A stretch of 64,000 nt of DNA from Orthonyx spaldingii (taxonomy: Eukaryota > Chordata > Aves > Passeriformes > Orthonychidae), in assembly GCA_013397795.1 (NCBI GenBank), contig VZTJ01001204.1, positions 953,642 to 1,017,641 on the forward strand, written 5' to 3'. Below, piece after piece: positions 39,701 to 52,714 of this stretch. The translations under genes and the position numbers were made by a program. The first letter of the stretch is position 1. Every line of letters starts with the position of its first letter. The notes beneath the pieces were generated by a model. The model did no database searches, was not told the DNA's origin, and worked only from the letters and a program-made list of their open reading frames with translations.

Positions 39701-42700
39701 CTGTTAAGTCATCCTCTACATTCTCAATTTGAGTAATGAAAACTATTTTCTTCTACCAGTGATCAAAACTTCCATTGAAAGTAAGTGGCTTATGTAAAAT
39801 TGGATGAAATCACAATTTGTAGCCTCAAAGGAAACCTCCAAAGGCTCACGTGCGTTCATGCACACTTACATGTATCACCGCCTTTCAAAATGTTTCTAGC
39901 TTCTTGATTTCAGAGTATATCTGTGGATATCTCAAATCTGACATGATTGTACTGAAATTGGACACTTCATAAAAGGCTTAGAATGAGCAAATGGAAACAT
40001 GTGGTCTGACTCTCATCTCACACTCCGATCAGAGCAAATTAAGGCTAACACTAGATTAGCTTTTTTGACAAGCTGCAGAAGCTGTATGAAAGTTTCTGGG
40101 AAACCCAAGGCTTTTGCAAATTTGTGCTTACCCTAACCAAACATTTCCAATGGGAAAGAATTTTTGGCATTTTGATGAGAAATTATTTTCATTTTGTAAA
40201 TAAATTTTTTTAACATAAAGAAGTGTTAAACCAAAAGTAAACTTAAAATTTATAGATTACTTCTTTGTCCTTTCTCCAAATGGGAAAATCATACCTGAAG
40301 TTGTCAGTTCCATTTCTGTGGTAAAAAAAAAATAAAGGCAAACATCTTAATATAGTACACAAGTGAATTCAACATGTGACAGTACAAAAAGTAATAATGC
40401 ACTCTCCTTCCATGGGTCAATTTTGATCAAACCCTAAAGCCAATTAAAATTTTCATACCGCTTCATTACAGCTCAGTAATGGTCTCCAGAAAATTTAATC
40501 AATTCCTTAAAGATTTCTCACATTTAAACAGAGGAAATTACAAGGAGCTTTGCAGAAAATTCATATCCCTGAGTTCTGATTAAAGACAATAGATTCCCAC
40601 TTACTGTGAATACTCTTTTCACTGCTTGAAAACAAGTAGCTATGTCAGGTGTACTCAGTTCATTCCAATTTACCTTCACTTTAATTTTCCATGTCCCACC
40701 TGGAAAGATTCTAAAGGATCTTAACATAAACTGTAAATCTATGCTATACTGACATAAAACTTCTTTCAATAATATGTTAATGATTGTTTTGTAGCAAATA
40801 GAGTTCAGAGCACTCAGCCAGACCCTACTGGCTCCAGCTTTGACACTACCTAATGTTTCACATCTGGCCAAAAGGGAGTTAAAATGGCAATCCTTGAGCT
40901 AACTCTCCTTGTGAGTTGAAATGACAATGCCCCTTCTCTACTCAAGAACAGAAGTAGATGCCTCTACTGAAAAGTGTGTTAGCTGTCAGGGTAGGTTGTG
41001 TGATGGGTCCCTCTCTGCAACTACCTTACTTCTACAAACTCAGGTTTTTTATTCAGTGTTGACAACTTTCAGAGCTTTTCAGTCTAAGCCTGATTTGAGT
41101 TACTAACAAAATAGTAAACTATTAGGTATTTAGTTTTTATCCAACAGAGATTTTTTTAAAACTTCACAAGACATTTATGTATTTATGCCCAGTTGGCCTT
41201 GTGCAATCTTCAACACTTTTATGAATATTTATCAGTACCAGTTGACAGTCTAGACCTCATGATGTGGCCAGAGATGTAGTCTCCTCTACAGTCAAGAGAA
41301 ATCTTCCCACTCTTTGAAGGTTTACTTGATTTCTTTTTTTCTTTGTAAAGTATTTGGTACTTCATTTTCTGTACTTAAGTCTTCATTGAAAGACAGAATT
41401 TTAAAGGGTTAAATAGCCCCATGAACTGTAACATGGACTACTGTCTGGGATGTTTTAAAAGCTGCTAAAATAACTCTTTCATTTTTTAAAATATCTGTCA
41501 ATCTATCAATCTAGGCGTTGGGGGAAAGGGTTGAAAGCAGAAGTTTTGGTGAGGGGGTAAAGTAGAGTTGTCTTCGCTCAAGATGACCTTGCAGCTGGGG
41601 GGTGATAAGAACATTCAGTGTGGAAAATTTTGTCTATTGTGCTTGCTTTGGGTTGTTTTCTGTCTGTCTTGAGAAGTGGAGATTTTGTAGAGGAGAACAG
41701 AAAGCTGTCAAAGACTTAAGAGGCATTCTTCATGGACAGGTTTGGAGCAGAGATAGGGAGCTGGGGGTTATAGAAAGCACAGGACTGTGAAGTACTGCAC
41801 ATGCCCCAGGCCCTTTGAGATGCTGAGGGTGGGAATCTGCTCCTGTCTTTTTGCCCCTGCTAACACAGACTAAGCTTAGCAGTGCATGTGTCCCCTCTTG
41901 TTTTCAGAATCCTTCAGCCAGCAAGGTGGTGGAATAAATTTGCTCCTTGCACTTCAGCTGTGGATCATGGTGGCCTTGGTTACTTGCATCTATCAAAGCA
42001 CACACCAGGTTAGACTGAGAGAGAACTATCCAGATTAGACAAGTACATACCTAGGACAGAGGGAGGGAGAGAGTAAAACTACCAGTTCTAGATGGATAGA
42101 GTGTATTGATGACATCATTACTGGATAACTGTTTATTTTGCGCACAGGAAAAACACTTCCAAAACCCTCTCTGTCTTTAACGGGAAGTTGAAGAATGCAC
42201 ACAGCTTGAAGATGTTACTTGTCTCTTACGAGGCAAAATGTCTTTTGAGTGTTGCAGTCACATAGGTAAGCTACTGGGAAAAAGCAGGAGTGAAGTCATA
42301 AGGATGAGTTATGTCGTGCCAATTCTCATAAGGAGAGAAAGGATATTGCCAGGCCACCACCATTAACAAGTTCTCAGACCTTTCCTGCGTGCTGTGAAGG
42401 ACTAAGTCATTGTGTTGGGGCTGCAGTGCATTTCCTTCCCAAACCTGAGGCAGGAAATGGGAGTGCAAGGAAACAAAAGAAGAAAGAGAAGTCCAGAGAT
42501 AGTTCCAGTATAACCACATGTGACACTGCAAAATACTTCCTTTCCTTTCCTCCATAAAAAAAACATCTAAATTACACTGAGCTATGAACCTGCACAAGAA
42601 GTAGTCTTCAGTCCTCCTTGAAACTGCCCTCTTTTACTCTGTGTTCAAATATTGTCACACGATTGGCATTACTTATTCTTTCCTTTCCTGCTCAGCAAAA

Positions 42701-44085
42701 AGTTTGAAGTGCCTGACTAGTCAGCCAGGAAAAAGACACACAGAGACTACTCAGTTACCAGAAAACCCTCCTGATGAGCTCCCTCTCAGTTTAAAGGGGA
42801 TTCCATGGATTTATTGCTTAAAAATACAATCTTTTTTTTAAAATTGATTTTCTTTTTCTCCTTTTGCCTGAGAAAAATATTACTGTTCACTTTTTCCTGG
42901 AAAGATATCCACTCTAGCCTAGCAACTGAGGATTAATAAGTCACTGTTGTTGGTAAATCAAAGGCACTGGAGGAATGCTTGCACTCCAAGCCTTCATTGA
43001 CTCCAGGAGACTTTGTACAGGGACCTCTAGGGGAAATATAGTATGAGACTAAACAAGTTTTCCAGTAATCACATTTATTCATTCTTCCTAGTGCAATAAG
43101 ACACACCCAAAGTCACTCCATATTAACCAAGAACATTTTTAAATTTCCAAATATATTTTGCACTGCTAAATGCATAGATAAACAGCTTGAGGATACAGTT
43201 TAATAGTTCCCCTCAATATTAATCATCAAAACACACACACACAAATATTATTCACACTTCCACTGAAATAGTTAAGTGTTGAAATTTAAAAAGGATCTTT
43301 CCATAACAGGATTGGGAATATTACCTCTGGGCTAATGCTTACAGTAAAGGAAATTAAAAGAGGCTGCAAAGCAAAAGTAAAAGTAGAGCTGGCCCTTACT
43401 GAAGTCAGTGACAAAATTCCTTTAAACTGCAGTAAGACAAGAACAAGCCCCAGCAGTCTGGATTGACTACAAAGCCAAGGGAGATTTTAAAACATGAGTA
43501 ATAAGAAGAGGGAACAGTACAACAATTATTAATACTAAGAAATTAGAAATCATGTCTTTTAGTATTTAAAACACTTCTCCAAATACACATTTTAATTTGT
43601 CTTTAGGATTAGTACAATGTTATCAATACAAAAGCAAAGATCTTCTTAGTCTAATTGTTGGTTTTCCCTTCACAGTATACATGCAGTGTAAATACATTCA
43701 TATTTCTGTATATCTTTACCATGTGTGGCTGCAGAGAGGGGAGGACCATAGTTACATGGGCAGGAAACAGAAAATGTTCCATTTTCCAAGCTTATCCTTG
43801 CCTTCAAATCATTACAGTGCCAGATTTTATCAGGAACGCTGCTTTAAAAAAATTAAAGAGAATTTCAGTTCCAGATGGAGTCTACAGTGATGTTACAAAG
43901 ATAATATAAGAAACAGAAAGTGGAAACAGATGTGTCATTTTAAAGGAGATGGATTACATTAGCGTAAAACTCTCCAAATGTTCTGTGAGTTGTGACATCT
44001 GCAGCAGTATTTTCAAACCTGGATAGTTCTCTCCCCTTCTCACTGTGGGTTTCCTGGTTTGGATGGTCTTTTCTTCCTGTGCAGC
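36756..44085. other. Non-genic unique sequence
   Basis: No gene is supported. An A-rich run lies at about 36822-36850 and a short CA run at 43230-43244. The block at about 37430-38110 is a little GC-richer and contains AGGAGCCAGCT twice (37631 and 37725), but no known element could be named. Antisense frames at 40524-40871 (115 codons) and 42271-42597 (108 codons) have no recognisable domain. Confidence 0.6.
43230..43244. repeat. Short CA microsatellite
   Basis: About seven AC dinucleotides in a row; a short, ordinary vertebrate microsatellite. Confidence 0.85.
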
Positions 44086-44155
44086 TTCATAGATTGTAAG
44101 GGACCATCTAGCCTAACCCTCTCACAGGCTGCAGGACTTCCCACAATGAAGTCCT
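44086..44155 (-). repeat. CR1 LINE 3' fragment, antisense
   Basis: TTCATAGATTGTAAGGGACC followed by ATCTAGCCTAACCCTCT and a GGCTGCAGGACTT segment fits the antisense 3' end of avian CR1, where CATAGAATC...AGGGACC...CATCTAGTCCAACCC is the rule. A 5-bp deletion-like gap separates CATAGATT from GTAAGGGACC. The 5' part of the element cannot be traced to the right. Confidence 0.55.
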
Positions 44156-45057
44156 AAAAAAAAAACTTGCCTTGAATTACAACAATAGACAAATTATGAC
44201 AATACTTGCTAGCCATACTAATGAATTTTTTGTAGACAGACAGAAAAGCAGAAACCAAATATCTCAGGATTGCCATCCTCTGATCCTGCTTGCAGGAATG
44301 TCACCACTTTCCCTCAGTCATTATCTCCTGTGTTGCGTTGCTGATGTTTTACACTTTGATGAATAACCTTCCTATACAAAAATTAATTATTCTCTTTCTT
44401 TCTGCATCCATACATCGGACAGGAACCACCTGTCCTCTGATGGCTGCCAGAAATGATTAAAATATGAGCTATCATGATGAGGTTTTAGTCTATGCTATAT
44501 TACCATTACCCCTTTCATGTCTTGACCAGAATGCCAAATGAAAAAAAACTTCAGTGCCATTGTCTTTATCAATAAAACTTATCTCAGTTTATTAAAAACA
44601 AGATATTAAAAGCTGTTCACTGCAAACCTGTGTCAGTTGATGCTGACACAAGGACATTCCTTTCATTTTTCATGTAGAAGTTCTACAGCAGCTTCCCACA
44701 AGTCCTCCAGCTACTGCGGTCACCCTCTTGTTCCTTTAAAACATTAGTACAATATTAATTTATCCCAGCTCTAGATTAGAATAAATGTTTACAGGGAGGC
44801 TTATCAAACTAACTTATTTTAAAACATCTAACTTGAATGGTAGAGGTATGATGTCTTTCTTAAATACTGAATGACATAATTACTTACAGAGCAGTTCTGC
44901 CTCTCTGGGTTATTATAGACAATAATAACGCTTCATTTTAGCAATAAAACAATATAATTGTTATTTTTCTTAATATATTTTAAAACTTCCCTCTTATTCT
45001 TTACATGTTCCCTCTCTGTGGGTTTTTTTCCCCTTAACACCTGCTGAATAATTCCTA
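44156..45057. other. Non-genic sequence between two CR1 pieces
   Basis: No gene is supported. A perfect 8-bp hairpin lies at 44629-44650: TGTGTCAG, a 6-base loop, then CTGACACA. The rest is AT-rich unique sequence. The short frame at 44172-44366 shows no family features. Confidence 0.6.
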
Positions 45058-45109
45058 CCTTATTTAAGGTCCTTTCCAACTCAAACTATTCTATGACTCT
45101 ATGATTCTG
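45058..45109 (+). repeat. CR1 LINE 3' end, sense
   Basis: TTTAAGGTCCTTTCCAACTC followed by AAACTATTCTATGACTCTATGATTCT matches the avian CR1 3' terminus (family AAGGTCCCTTCCAACCCAAACCATTCTATGATTCTATGATTCT), including the short terminal direct repeats that CR1 carries in place of a poly-A tail. The element is severely 5'-truncated or too worn to follow further upstream. This is the clearest bird/reptile signature in the window. Confidence 0.85.
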
Positions 45110-45247
45110 ACTTGCACAACTATCAAATTTGCCTTTCTTCCATTTTAATATAAATGTTCGTTCTTCCTGGTTTGTTTTGTTTGCTTGTTGGGGGTTTTTT
45201 TGTCTGTTTCGTATCTGTTTCCACTCTCCCTTTGAGCCAGGGTTTCA

Positions 45248-45270
45248 TTTTGTTTTGTTTTGTTTTGTTT
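45248..45270. repeat. TTTTG pentanucleotide microsatellite
   Basis: Four and a half consecutive TTTTG units. A looser GTTTGTTTTG stretch lies 70-80 bp to the left (about 45170-45184). Confidence 0.9.
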
Positions 45271-45741
45271 GGGTGGTAGTTTTTTTTAAACCAATATGGC
45301 CTTCTCTCTCATTTGTGGTTTTTGAAGCGTTTGGTAAAATATTCCTAAGCAGCTCCCAATTATCATTCACATTTTTCTGTTTAAAAGTTTTCCCCAAAAG
45401 ATTTAGCTCTTAATTGTTTTCAGCTTTATGAAACTGCTCTTTCAAAGCACTAAGAGAGGGGGAATGTGAAGTTGGTTTTTACATTTTTTGCTAGTTTGAA
45501 CACTCTTTTGCTTTCATATGCCTAATATAATTTCACTGAAGATGTATGGCTAAGCATTAACAACAGCATTAACACTGAGTTTGAAATTCCCTTTTACCAA
45601 ACAAGGTAGGTACAGTAGAGGGTTCAGTGTTCCAGAAACATTTCCAGATTTAAGAAACAGTTAAAAAGAAATTCCTGTAACTTTTATAATGTTGAAAATG
45701 GTTATTTAAAGAACCAGTTGTCATGGTCTGTTCTGTTACTT

Positions 45742-45775
45742 GGTGCTGCAATATTTTTGATGCTGCAATATTCTT
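45742..45775. repeat. 17-bp tandem duplication
   Basis: GGTGCTGCAATATTTTT (45742-45758) is followed by GATGCTGCAATATTCTT (45759-45775), with 15 of 17 positions shared. Confidence 0.85.
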
Positions 45776-48700
45776 AGAAGAGCAGTTAAAAGCAGGGTTT
45801 GATTCATCATTTGGTACCAGGTAAGTAGATGAATATTCTTCCTGTAAGACTGGACAAATCTTCTCAAAAGATATACTCACCACTGCACTTCAGATTGTCA
45901 CCATTCTTCTGAAAAGTTCCTTAGATGTCTTGACTTTTGCTGGATGCTTGGTGAAGAGGGACACAGGCTTCTCAGTAGAACAACCAACCTATTTAGGGAA
46001 CTGGGGGGAAAATCTGGTTTCAGAGAGCAACAATACATCAGTTTCTATATTAAAAAGCAATTAAGTTTATATATTTGAAAGAAAAATACAATTAAAGTTG
46101 AGTTTTTGAATGCACTAAGAAGTGGACTACATCTATGAGCAGGTGAATAATCACACTGTCATCCCTCTGAGTTGGCAGATGCTTCCATTTGCTCAGAATT
46201 ACGACTGGGTGACAATATTTTTTTTTTAGAACCCATCCAATCCCAAATTTTTTATTTAATTCAGTAGTGACATGGGTAAAAATAAGAAACACTGACAGAT
46301 AATAACATCCGTCTTCATACTTGTATTCAAAGTTAAATACATTTGAAATTGATATTCATTGCTGACCCACTGAAATAATCACAGAAGTTTTCCCGCGGTG
46401 TTACAAAATTCAATTATGGGCTTTGTTTAATGATTCAGAGCACAATTCAGATCATTTTTCCAATGAGCTCCTTAGCTAAATAATCACTATTCTCTTCTTA
46501 ACAGGATTAAAAGATATGTAGTAACTCACATGAATTACAAGAGCATTAGTGGCAGTAGTCATTTGAAGAGATCCAGTGTGGAATAGGCAGAAGTAATTTA
46601 GGTGCCAAGATCAATTTCCTTATTATTATAAGAGAGCTTATGCTTCCAAAACTAATGAATTGAAACACTGTCAAGATTATACTGCCAAATATTTTTAATA
46701 AATTAGTTGGAAGGGATGAGGCGTGGTCACTTATGGGAGAGATTAAAAGACGAGTAGTCCTCAGGTTTAGTGATATATCAAAACTGTTTCCAGACAGCAT
46801 TCAGGTAAGTGGTTTGGATTCTCCTTTTGACATAATCAGTTCCATCTCTCAATACTGACATGCTTTTTCTGTGTCTGGTCAGTCAGGAAGATCCAGAAGG
46901 GGCTTGGGTGTTTGGGGGAGGGAGAGTGTTTTATTTACAGTGTAGGCATGGAGATGTTTATTCTTCAGTGGCAAACACATTGACATATCAACCACGGTGC
47001 TGATTGTTCCCAGTTGAGAACTATTTCAAGAATAAGAGCAGACTTCGTCTGGTCAGCCACTTCTATTTTGTGTACCAGAAGAAAGGAACATATTTTTTCA
47101 AAGTAGACAGTCTTTTTTTCACTTATTATGTCCACAAAGTGAATGATTTAAGCAGGTAATCAGAAAAGTTTGATAACTGATTTGAAGGAAACAGAACAGA
47201 ACAATTATAAATAAAAATACTGTTTTGGCTTAAAGGAAAAAAAGGTTTTCAAAGAAGATATCATAGACTGAAAGAAAAGTTTGATTTAGAGAGAGAGTAC
47301 GTCCTTCAAAGTGTCTGTAGTAAGAGTCTGAGAAATAAAAAACTAGATTTAAAAATGATTAAGACTTTCTCCTAATAGACAAAAAACATTAAATAATGTT
47401 TACAGCTATAGGGACTTTGATTCCATTTATTAAGGAGTTTTAAATCGACATCATCTAGTTCCTGAATAAATGTCTGAACAACCAGGTTGTAGACTGGTAT
47501 TGAGAGTACCCTCTAACTCTTATTGTTTTGCCTCATTTCATGTTAAAACTTCAGACAATAATTGGAAATAATCACAGGTTTGAAATTTGCTTTCCCATCT
47601 CCCAAGGCAATGGATCCAATTATTGGGCTGGAAAGTAATTTTTTTCTGTGCTCCAAAAAATATTCAGATAACTTGCATAAAGCAAAATCCCACTGATAAA
47701 ATGGGTCAGACTTTATCAGGATATTTAGAGAAGATCACTAGAGCACTCTTTTATGTGTACAGTGCTGCTAAAAACCTTCAGAGTTGAAATCTGAATCTCC
47801 CTCATTCTGAAAAAGCACTCTGATTTGTGGCTGTTATTCGATCAATATATGTTAGGAGCCCTAGAAATCACACAACTAGAAACCAAACTTTCAAAGAACT
47901 AAGGCAAGACGAAGTCTAATTTCTTGAGCCCGAACCTCATTAAGCAGAAGGCAGGCTACTGACAGGAATTTACTCAAACCAGATGAGCTCTGTTGCACAC
48001 TCCACTCACCAGCTCAGGAGACTGAGATTGTCTTTTGTCAGTCCTTTCTGGTAGCTGTTGCATCAGGTATGCTCTCAGGAGCTGCATCATATTTCCCTCT
48101 CTCCATCCTCTGCATATGCACCAAAATTGCAGCTTTCCTACTACTGCAAATCTTGCTCGCAATGTATTTATCTTTGCAGTTAGCAAAGCAAATTACCAGT
48201 TTCTGCATGCACAGATGTGTTCAGAAAGGCTCAGTAAAACCGCTCAATATCCTCCCAGGCTTCTGCTGGATTTCCATGCCCCTGGAGTCTACTGGAGTTC
48301 CACCTTATGCTGAGTCTCTCCACAGCTGAGGCCAAGTACCATGGTTGGTGGTCTTCTCTTCCTCCAACACTCACATTCTTAACACCAGCTCAGGAGTTGT
48401 GCTTTACACTGTCCGTTTCCATTTTATAGGTATTACCGTCAGTCCCCAGCTGTCTGGTGAGTTACCTTCCTTCCTTAGCAACTGCATGATAGATGGAGGT
48501 ACTAAGAAACTCAATTTTTCAAACAACAGGACTAAAATGATGATCTTAAACATATTTTGAGGTTCCAGTTGCTTCCTCAGTATGAAGGAGCAGAAGCATA
48601 GACAAGAAAGATGGTAGGGGAGGGAAGGGAATGTAGACTTCCAGTAATGGAGAGATACAAAGAGCAAAAGAAAAAAAAAGTATGCATACATACAGATATA

Positions 48701-51700
48701 CATAAGTAAATAAAAATGGAAACCAAAATAAAGACAAAACAAACTGAAATAGAAGGAGGATTCTAAGAAATGGTGGTGGAAAAGGGAAAAAAAGGGCAAC
48801 AAAGTATAAACCCCTTCAATCAACTACATCTTTAACAGCCAGGCTGAAATTACATGTGAAAAAACCCCAACCTTTTCAATTAAAAAATTCTGTTTATAAA
48901 ATGCTTTTATTGGGAAAAAGATTACATGATGAAACTTTATTTTTGTTGCACTTAAAGAGCAATAAGTGTTTCTTTTTCTTTTACCTTTATCAATGGGTAT
49001 TACAATATTTCTGTTGATGCAAAAAAATTCTTAGCTCCACTGAAGCAAATAGAAGAAGTGTATATGACCATTTAAGTACAGAAATGTCATCCATGCTTTT
49101 ACAAAACATACAAGCAGAATGTTTCCAACCTGATTAGGCCACTAAACTTGAAAAGTTACAACAAAAACAGAAAAAAATACAGATGATTGAAAGAGTTTAA
49201 TTAAGAGACCCTGCTGGATTGTGTCAGCTTTCCTTCTATTCAGAATTTAATCTGGTGTAAATCCGAAGCTGACATGGATAGAGTAATAATGATTAGGGGA
49301 AAATATAAAGCAAAAGCTCTTCTCATTTAATTCTCATTTATGTATTGTTATGTTACTCAGCTGGCTCTCAAACTGGGCAGAGGGAGAGATTTAAGAGAAG
49401 TGGCAACTCATCTGAATGCCAGCAGTTTTCCAGAAGAGGAAAATGCATTTTCTTTACAAAAACTCAGCTGCTTCAATGTGGCAGAATATATCTGTGAGAA
49501 AAAACATCTATGGGGTTTATAGTTAAGAGACTGAAGTTTTGCACTTGAAAAAGGCTCCCTTCTAAATAAATAAGACATATAGGAGATCTCTTTCCTCTGC
49601 TGGTAATGGGCACAGACAGCGATGCAGTGTCACAGCTGCCCTTCTCCCCATGCCAGTGACAGCAGTGATGCTGCTGACGAAAATGAGATTTCCCTGGGTG
49701 CACATAGTGTCCGAAAACCAAATAGGAAGGGACAGTGTCAATGATTTTTTTCATTAATTGTATGAATGCTGAGGAGATTGTCAGGGAAACAAGGGTTATG
49801 AGGAGACACACTGCACTGAAGACTGAAGGTGATGTCTTGAATTTCTGGAGTCAAACACAGAACTTCTGGCATCTGCAGGGCCAGGAGCTCATCCTCTGCA
49901 CATAAATCAGTGAATGAAAAGCTTACTAAAGGGAATAAGTAAGTTCTGCCTCAGAAAGTATTCTGTTAGGGAATTGCTCCCCCTGATAATCATACCATGA
50001 TCATTTAAAAGTAAATCTTTACATTGTCTACTAATGGTGATGCAAATTAAGCTTAAAATGACCATGAGAAAGAAGCTTCTCAAATTATTGAATGCTTGAT
50101 ATGGCAGCATGTTAACTTGTGACACGATTCATGAAACTTCTCCCAAGGCTGAATAATTTGGAATAAACTTCAGAGCACAACAGAGGTATGTCAGTTCTGG
50201 TATGTCAAGGGAGTTACTTTGAAAACCTCTGTACATACCCAGGCACCAATATGATCTTCCTAAGATACAACACAATTGAATAATGTATCTGTAGCTGGCC
50301 TTGGTCATAATACACATATTAATCATCTTATTTTACCCAGTAACAGGAGAAACGTTACTACTGAAATACAACCTTAGAAACACCAATAACCCAGAAGAGA
50401 ATAAGCCTGGATGAGAAGTTTACATCCCGAATTCCAAAAGCTAAATCTACCCCCAGCTTCTTCCCTCTCTGCTCATTTTCCTCTGCTGAAAAGTGACAGT
50501 GATGGATATCTTCTCCCACCCAAAGTATGCTGTGGTTATTTCTCCTTATGGTTAGAATTAAGCTAACAGCCCAGCTCAAACACTCACCCATTTAGATGAA
50601 GTATTTATTAGCCATGAATCCTTCTGTTCTTACACCACCTCAAAGTTCTTGTGTACGTCACTGAGCAACACAAAGGGAAGGACTCTGGCATTCAGTCAGA
50701 GGCTTCAGCACCAAACCCTCTAACAACGCAAGCAGGCATGGAACGGCTCCGAAAGCCCAGATGTTTAAACCATATGAAGCTGCAGAAGAAAATAAAGAGC
50801 AGCTGAATTACAAAGGAGGGAAGGATATAATGTTTGTGTATGGTTAAACTACTGTAAACTTTGAAATCTGTATTATGGAATCCATTAAGAAACCCATAAC
50901 TTTGATTTAAAAGTAATAGTCGTAAGATTCTTACTTCGCCATTATTTATGGTATAATGAGAAGGTACGTTGCTAGAATCCCACAAACTAAATAGATGGAT
51001 TTCATTAAAACTGTCCTGATGAAGAATAAAATTGAAGGAAAAAGGAAATAACGACTTTTATTTGATGCCAATTTATTTTCATAGGCTGCTTTGCACAGCA
51101 GAAACCTAGGAAGATGAAAAGACAGGGAAAGCTTTTCCTTCTCTTCCATAACAGAGAGAAACTTTTTAATGGTATTTGAAGGGCGGAAATGACCTACTTC
51201 CAGTTGCTTCTATATTAAGAATCTGGCTACGTATCCAAGAGTTGCCTGAAGAATCAAAGTCATGTACAAATCCAAATCAGGATTTATTTGTCAACACATT
51301 GATTAAATAGAAAATTTATTGCTAAAGAATGTGCTGTAAAAATGAGTGTTTCAAAGTCTGCCCCAGTAGGGTCCTTCAGGGACATAACTCCAATGTTCAC
51401 CTTGTCTCCCCCTACTCCCTTCAGCTCCCCCTTCGTCTCCCTGCTCTGGTGACTGTCCTGGGGAAGCAGAAATCACAGGAACATTATGGCTTTGTGCTCA
51501 TCTTTCAGGTCAGCTTTTCACTTCAAAGGGCCTACAAACCAGGTCTGCACAAAGTGAAGCCAGGACTGTTGTGCTCTCTGTTGGGCTTATTTGCAGGGAT
51601 CCCCTTGCCACTCAATGAAGACCCAGGAGCTCACCCATCCACATCTGCCCCAAAACTGCTCCTGCCACAGGGATTTTCACAAGACAGAGCTCCTCCAGCA

Positions 51701-52673
51701 AAACTACCATGACCAGAACAAAGTGGCTGTCCTATCTTATGGATTCCATTTTAAGTAAGCAGTAAGTGAAGGAGACTGGCAGAAGCCTGGAGGGCTCGTC
51801 TTCATGCTGGTAAACCAGCACAACACTGATACCTGCACAGGGCATGCAGAGAAAGGCTGCTCTCCTCTTCCTCCTCCCCAAGAACACTCCATAGATGTTT
51901 ATGCTTGGGATAGCATGAAACAGATGATAGATCACATAGCATCACTTCTGCACCCACCCCATGCAGGCAGGAACAGGAATAAATGATCCAGTATTTGCAT
52001 ATTATTATTTCATTGCTCGATTTTACAGCTCAAATGGCCACTAACCCCCTACTAGTCTGTGCTGCCATTTTGCTGCACCCCAGGTTGTGTCTCTGGCTTG
52101 CTACAGTTGGCTCCCAAGGAATGACAGTGCTTTTCCTCTTCCAGACCACACTCACCACCTCCCAAGGCAAAGGACTAGAGCTGGATGCAGCATTCTAGGT
52201 CAGTGCTCAGCCAGCCTCCTGTCAGAGGTGCTAAAGCTCCTACAGCTTCACTGGAAACCCTTCTCCTTGGTTCCAGGCCATACTTACTTTTCATGACAAG
52301 TTATATCAGGAACCCATTAGATACCGCTGTGACTTGAGCCTTTTTCTCATCTCTTTACTTGGTGCCTACAGACAAACTTTTGGCTTATTCTTCCGAAGTT
52401 TGAACCTTTCCATTTTAATATGTGTATCCCCTTCAGATGGCTGCAGCCCTCATGCTCGTCGACCTTTGTAGTGCCATCCTCCAATCCTTCCACCCACAAC
52501 AGCATTATTTCCAAATCTGTGTAACCCACTCATTCTGTAAGGGCCCTGGTGTGTTGTGCTGAGTCCCCAAGCCCAGTGGAAGCTGAAATCTGCAAACAAA
52601 CCACGTATCACTGAATACCTGGAAAAATAGGTATTTTTGTCTTCAGTTTTTCCTTATGAAGTTGCACCAACTG

Positions 52674-52714
52674 GTGTGCACACATGATTCTCAGATGTAC
52701 CCCTGTGTGCACAC
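52674..52714. repeat. Pair of identical 10-bp palindromes
   Basis: GTGTGCACAC occurs at 52674-52683 and again at 52705-52714, each followed by AT, so a 12-mer is shared with a 31-bp spacing. Each copy is a perfect palindrome. Confidence 0.8.

Noticed and set aside
51329..52560. Cluster of overlapping + strand frames in a less AT-rich block, considered as a processed pseudogene or CR1 interior
   Set aside because: No protein family emerges from any frame, no poly-A tail is present, and the CR1-like text near 52173 is too short and poor to support a call.
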